Source of the DNA: an uncultured Muribaculaceae bacterium
GTDB taxonomy: Bacteria; Bacteroidota; Bacteroidia; Bacteroidales; Muribaculaceae
Assembly: GCA_910578365.1 (NCBI GenBank)
Contig: CAJTRC010000053.1
Coordinates: 1-16,467, forward strand
DNA: 16,467 nt
Direction of reading: 5' to 3'
A program made the translations under genes and the position numbers. Positions 13,437-16,467 of this stretch are shown piece by piece. The notes below the pieces were generated by a model that was not told the DNA's origin, made no database searches, and worked only from the letters and a program-made list of their open reading frames with translations. Each line of letters opens with the position of its first letter. The stretch's first letter is position 1.

Positions 13437-16184
13437 TCAGAATCTTACACCTGCATTGAGGAAGATGCGGATACCCTGGGCATACTGGTAGCGGTTGGGA
13501 TAAGCGTCGCGGTTCCAGTTCTTGGTATCGATTCGGCCCTGCTGGTAAGCATAGGTAACGATGTTCTTGTTGTTGAGAATATTGTTGATGTTGAGGTTGA
13601 AGTTCAGCGACACCTTGCGGTTGATGTAGATGAGCTTGCCTATCGACACGTTTATAGTGAAAGCATCTTTGAGCTTGTCCTGCTGGGCGAGTTCCTCGAT
13701 TTTTTGCAGAAGCTCCTGCTCAGTGCCGTACTGCTGCCACAGGTCGGGCTGTGCGCGGTGGTAAACCGGAGCGAGGTTCACATAGGAGTTGCCCTGCCAT
13801 GTGCCGTTGATGCCGAAGAACCACTGGTAGGGAGCGGCCCAGTCGATACCTATGTTCATGTTGGTATTGGGGGTCGAGCCCAGGAAGTAGTTCTTAAGAT
13901 ACACGGTGTAGGTGGAGTCGGGATACAGACCGTTTTCTACCGTACGGGTGGCCTGGGGATTGTTCTTGTATTGTGCGCGGGCAAACGAGCCGATAGCCGA
14001 CAGTGTCACTGTGGGGCTTGCCTTGAATTCCATACCTACTTCTATGCCTTTGTACACTCGTTTTACACCGGCCAGAGTGTTGTTGGTATAGGTGTTTATG
14101 CTTTCGTCGTAGAAGCCGAAGCGCTCTGTAGCGTTGTTCACGGCGGTATAGTAGCCGGTAACAGAACCGCGGAAGTTGCGGTAGTTCCACATGTAGCCCA
14201 GGTCGAAGGCGAGGTCGCGCTCGCTCTGGGGATTATCGACTGTTGTGTTCTTCACACGCGGCAACACGTACACGTCGTCGGGCAGCGGGGCGCGTGTGCC
14301 ATATTCGGCATGGGCGCTGAGGTAGTTGCGTCCGTTTACCTTCCAGGTGGCGCCTAATTTTACGGCTGCGTTGTCGAAAGTGAGCATATCGCCGTAGCCC
14401 AGCGAGTTATTCGGGGCACGGCCATTGCGCATGCGGCCTTCGCGCTGGAACTGGGTGTAGCTGACCTTAAGGCCATAGTTGAAGTTCCAGTGAGGCAGCA
14501 CTATGAGGTTCTGCAGCCATGCTTCGGCACGCAGAGCGTAGATGTTATAGTTGTAGCCGAACTTGTCGCCTTTGACAACACGGCGGTTGGGATTGTCGAG
14601 GTCGTTCTGCAGGTTGTTCGGAGCGAGGGTGATGTCACGGTCCGAGAATGGGTCGATATCAAGCCAGAACTCGCCGCCCAGGAGGTCGCGCACTGTCTTG
14701 TAGTTCATGCTCTTGGTGTAGTTGAGCGACACACCTCCCTGAAGCGACATAAAGTCGTTCATGCGGTAGTTGAGGTAAGAGTTGAGCATGAAGTTAAACT
14801 GGTTGTTGGTGCGGTTCTCAAGTATGTACGACGAGCCTTTTTTGTCGGCTTCCGACAGTGTCTGGTTCTGTACATTGTTGAGTTCATTAACTCGGTAGAG
14901 TTCGTCCCAGTCGATCTGACGGGTATTCACGTCGTTGAGCCAACGTTCGGTATAGAGGTCGAACAGTTCCTGGTCGTCGGCGTAATACGAAGGCAGGTAG
15001 CGGTAGTATGTAGGATTGGGGTCATTGGCCTTATAGTACTGCAGGGCCGAACGGTTGTAGTGTACCCAGCGGGCAGCCACGGCGGTATTGACCTGTACAC
15101 GGTCTTTCTTGAACAGCCAGTTGAGCATCACGGTGGGGTCGTATGTTTCGGTGATTCGGCTCGAACGCTTCTTGCCGTCCTGATATCCCCAGAAGGGGTT
15201 GTAGAGGTTTGAGCCTGCCAGGTCGTATGCTTCCTGAAGGGTTGCGCCGCCGGTGGCACGCTGAGTGGGGCCGCCGAAGGCAGTGAGAGTCAGCGAGTGG
15301 TTGGGGTTGAGAACCTTTTCGAGCGACAGGAACAGACCGCCCGAGTTGTAGAATGTACCCTCCATCACGCCTTCATTGGCGTAGCGTCCTATGGCGCTCA
15401 TGGTCAGAGCCCATCCGTGCTTGTTAAGGCCGGTGGCATAGGTAACCATGCCGCGGAGCATGTAGTTGGAGTTGGTATAGGCCACCGAACCGTTGAAGCC
15501 GGGGGCGTAGGTATCGGTTATGGTGTTATAGTTAACCGAACCGCCAAGGTCGCCGAAGCCGTATGCGGCGGCATCAAGACCTACCGAGGTGGTTTTGTTG
15601 CGGAAAGCACGCGAGGTCATGCCCAGCAGCGACGAGAAGTTGAATCGTCCGCGCACGAGGTCGTTCATGGCCACGCCGTTGATGTATACGGTCTGATAGG
15701 CGTTGTCGAGGCCGCGGAAACGATAGTACATGGGGCTGAAATTGTATGATGCGTTTTTGTAGAACACATCGTCGCCGGCTCCGTTAAGGGCCGATACCCC
15801 CTGCGAGGTACCTTCTTCGTCCTCAAGCACTGCATCATCGAAGAACAGGTCTTCCTGATCGGAATAGAAATCATCGGCGAAGTCCACGGGCTGAAGGCGG
15901 ATTGTGCCGAGCGAGTTCTCGCCGGGCAGGATATTGACATCGAATCCGGCAGCGGCATAGCCTTCACAGGTTACGGTCACATACTTGGTGCCGGGAACAA
16001 TGCCGCTCAAGCGAAAATCGCCGCCAAGACCGCTGTCGGCAGCCTTGTCAAGAATGCTCACTGTGGCTCCGTTGACAGGGCTTCCCGAGTTGCTGTTGAC
16101 CACCATACCGGTAACGGTAGAGGTCTGCGCTGTTATCGACATAGCTGCCGACAAAAGCAATAGCAGAAACAGTTTTAGTCTCAT
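13437..16184 (-). CDS. TonB-dependent outer-membrane receptor with carboxypeptidase-regulatory-like domain
   Basis: This 915-residue outer-membrane transporter would import a substrate through a 22-strand barrel using TonB/ExbBD energy. A signal peptide (cut near A19-Q20) precedes a carboxypeptidase-regulatory-like beta-sandwich (about 21-98, T-V-T-G-M-V-V-N...G-A-T-V-S-I). Next come an unusually acidic linker (101-125), a plug region (about 126-222, with Y-R-F-R-G-L-D and Y-I-N-G-V-A-M-N-D), and a barrel ending in G-V-R-F, whose terminal Phe is the usual assembly signal. The plan is like SusC, but no SusD gene follows; the next two genes encode DUF5689 lipoproteins instead. It is the first gene of the operon. 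I found no good promoter match upstream. The substrate is unknown; a nucleic-acid-derived or other phosphodiester ligand is inferred from the neighbours. Confidence 0.88.
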   Translation of the reverse strand: MRLKLFLLLLLSAAMSITAQTSTVTGMVVNSNSGSPVNGATVSILDKAADSGLGGDFRLSGIVPGTKYVTVTCEGYAAAGFDVNILPGENSLGTIRLQPVDFADDFYSDQEDLFFDDAVLEDEEGTSQGVSALNGAGDDVFYKNASYNFSPMYYRFRGLDNAYQTVYINGVAMNDLVRGRFNFSSLLGMTSRAFRNKTTSVGLDAAAYGFGDLGGSVNYNTITDTYAPGFNGSVAYTNSNYMLRGMVTYATGLNKHGWALTMSAIGRYANEGVMEGTFYNSGGLFLSLEKVLNPNHSLTLTAFGGPTQRATGGATLQEAYDLAGSNLYNPFWGYQDGKKRSSRITETYDPTVMLNWLFKKDRVQVNTAVAARWVHYNRSALQYYKANDPNPTYYRYLPSYYADDQELFDLYTERWLNDVNTRQIDWDELYRVNELNNVQNQTLSEADKKGSSYILENRTNNQFNFMLNSYLNYRMNDFMSLQGGVSLNYTKSMNYKTVRDLLGGEFWLDIDPFSDRDITLAPNNLQNDLDNPNRRVVKGDKFGYNYNIYALRAEAWLQNLIVLPHWNFNYGLKVSYTQFQREGRMRNGRAPNNSLGYGDMLTFDNAAVKLGATWKVNGRNYLSAHAEYGTRAPLPDDVYVLPRVKNTTVDNPQSERDLAFDLGYMWNYRNFRGSVTGYYTAVNNATERFGFYDESINTYTNNTLAGVKRVYKGIEVGMEFKASPTVTLSAIGSFARAQYKNNPQATRTVENGLYPDSTYTVYLKNYFLGSTPNTNMNIGIDWAAPYQWFFGINGTWQGNSYVNLAPVYHRAQPDLWQQYGTEQELLQKIEELAQQDKLKDAFTINVSIGKLIYINRKVSLNFNLNINNILNNKNIVTYAYQQGRIDTKNWNRDAYPNRYQYAQGIRIFLNAGVRF

Positions 16185-16354
16185 AGAAGTGGTAAATTAT
16201 TGATATTTAATTGAATTATATTTATTTATCCGGCCTTTGACGCCACAATGGCACTCAAAAAAGCAAAGGGGTTGTAAAAGTACCATTTTTTTTTGGTTTT
16301 TTATAATTTTTGACCATAAATTTATTGTTAACGCGAGTTCGGGATAAGGAACAC

Positions 16355-16396
16355 CATAAAAAAGTTGAATCGGCAGCTTAAAAAAGTTGCCGATTC
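16355..16396 (-). terminator. Terminator-like hairpin in the receptor upstream region
   Basis: A 13-bp stem with one G-U pair (16367-16379 with 16384-16396) has a 4-nt A loop. On the minus strand it is followed by AAC and six T residues, the form of an intrinsic terminator reading left. No minus-strand gene ends here, so it may be an attenuator ahead of the receptor operon or an insulator between divergent genes. Confidence 0.5.
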
Positions 16397-16397
16397 T

Positions 16398-16439
16398 CTT
16401 GGTAATATTACTGATATTTAGTAATTTAGAGGTACTAAA
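16398..16439 (+). promoter_or_regulatory. Possible promoter with overlapping operator-like palindromes
   Basis: A -33-like CTTG (16398-16401) and a -7-like TAATTTAG (16422-16429, one mismatch to TAnnTTTG) are 20 nt apart and would start RNA near 16435. Two dyads overlap it: TTTAGTA...TACTAAA (16417-16423 with 16433-16439) and ATTACT...AGTAAT (16407-16412 with 16420-16425). They share one half-site and cannot both form as hairpins. This is the usual layout of an operator for a repressor. Confidence 0.35.
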
Positions 16440-16455
16440 CAATAAATACTGTATC

Positions 16456-16467
16456 ATGATTACCGAA
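16456..16467 (+). CDS. Possible start of a plus-strand gene cut by the window edge
   Basis: An ATG at 16456-16458 opens a frame (M-I-T-E) that runs to the window end. It sits about 20 nt after the predicted transcription start of a plausible promoter. Only four codons are visible, so no product can be named. Confidence 0.25.

Larger units (their letters stand above)
16185..16455. other. AT-rich region upstream of the TonB-receptor operon
   Basis: This 271-bp stretch separates the receptor gene from a possible divergent gene. It is AT-rich, with long A/T runs at 16285-16311. No TTTG-N20-TAnnTTTG promoter for the receptor could be found; CCCCTTTG on the minus strand at 16264-16271 is only a partial -7 match with no partner. 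An imperfect hairpin lies at 16236-16259 (T-T-T-G-A/G-C-C paired with G-G-C/T-C-A-A-A), within any receptor leader transcript. A stronger hairpin at 16367-16396 is listed separately. The open frame at 16197-16457 on the minus strand has no family marks and is rejected as a gene. Confidence 0.5.

Noticed and set aside
13272..14357. 361-codon plus-strand open frame opposite the TonB receptor C terminus
   Set aside because: It is antisense to a receptor barrel that ends in a normal G-V-R-F signal and has no motif of its own.
13437..16184. Ordinary SusC/SusD glycan utilisation locus
   Set aside because: The receptor has a SusC-like plan, but no SusD homologue, glycoside hydrolase, or hybrid two-component regulator is present in the window.
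16197..16457. 86-codon minus-strand open frame upstream of the receptor
   Set aside because: It lies in AT-rich DNA, passes through the hairpin and the long A/T runs, and shows no motif or promoter of its own.

Overview
The window looks like Bacteroidota, order Bacteroidales, possibly a gut Muribaculaceae or Bacteroidaceae relative. The evidence is: promoters of the TTTG / N19-20 / TAnnTTTG type, starts without clear Shine-Dalgarno sites, lipoproteins with an L-T-S-C lipobox, DUF5689-type proteins, a TonB-dependent receptor with a carboxypeptidase-regulatory-like front domain, and a secreted protein ending in the N-L-Q-G-V-R...G-L-Y-I tail common in this order. The genes are GC-rich with AT-rich gaps. 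Family assignments come from reading motifs; no database search was run. I see no rRNA, tRNA, IS element, prophage or CRISPR array.

Layout. (A) 1-383 is intergenic. It holds a good promoter pointing left out of the window, a hairpin near the left edge, and the terminator of operon B. (B) 384-5217, minus strand, is a four-gene operon in the order iorA, iorB, class I/II aminotransferase, acetyl-CoA hydrolase/transferase-family CoA-transferase. Its promoter lies at 5260-5291 and its terminator at 309-344. (C) 5452-8430, plus strand, has two genes: a secreted endonuclease/exonuclease/phosphatase (EEP) enzyme and a large secreted OB-fold-like/beta-sandwich protein. It is driven from 5392-5422 and ends at a strong hairpin, 8451-8491. 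(D) 8851-16184, minus strand, has three genes: a TonB-dependent receptor followed by two lipoproteins with DUF5689 and DUF6359-like modules, ending at a hairpin, 8791-8830. (E) At the right edge, 16456 onward may be the start of a plus-strand gene with an operator-like palindrome over its promoter.

How the genes fit together. Operon B reads as a route between aromatic amino acids and arylacetates. The aminotransferase would make the aryl-pyruvate, IorAB would convert it to aryl-acetyl-CoA with ferredoxin reduction, and the CoA-transferase would exchange the CoA. It could also run in the reductive, biosynthetic direction. Operons C and D converge and share a theme. A secreted phosphodiesterase/nuclease-type enzyme, several OB-fold-like surface or secreted proteins and an outer-membrane TonB receptor without a SusD partner could form a system that binds, cuts and imports nucleic acid or another phosphodiester. 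This is the best candidate in the window for a little-described system, but the substrate is inferred.

The most striking regulatory signal is a symmetric pair of promoters, 5392-5432. Two complete promoters face opposite ways around one centre of symmetry, between operons B and C.
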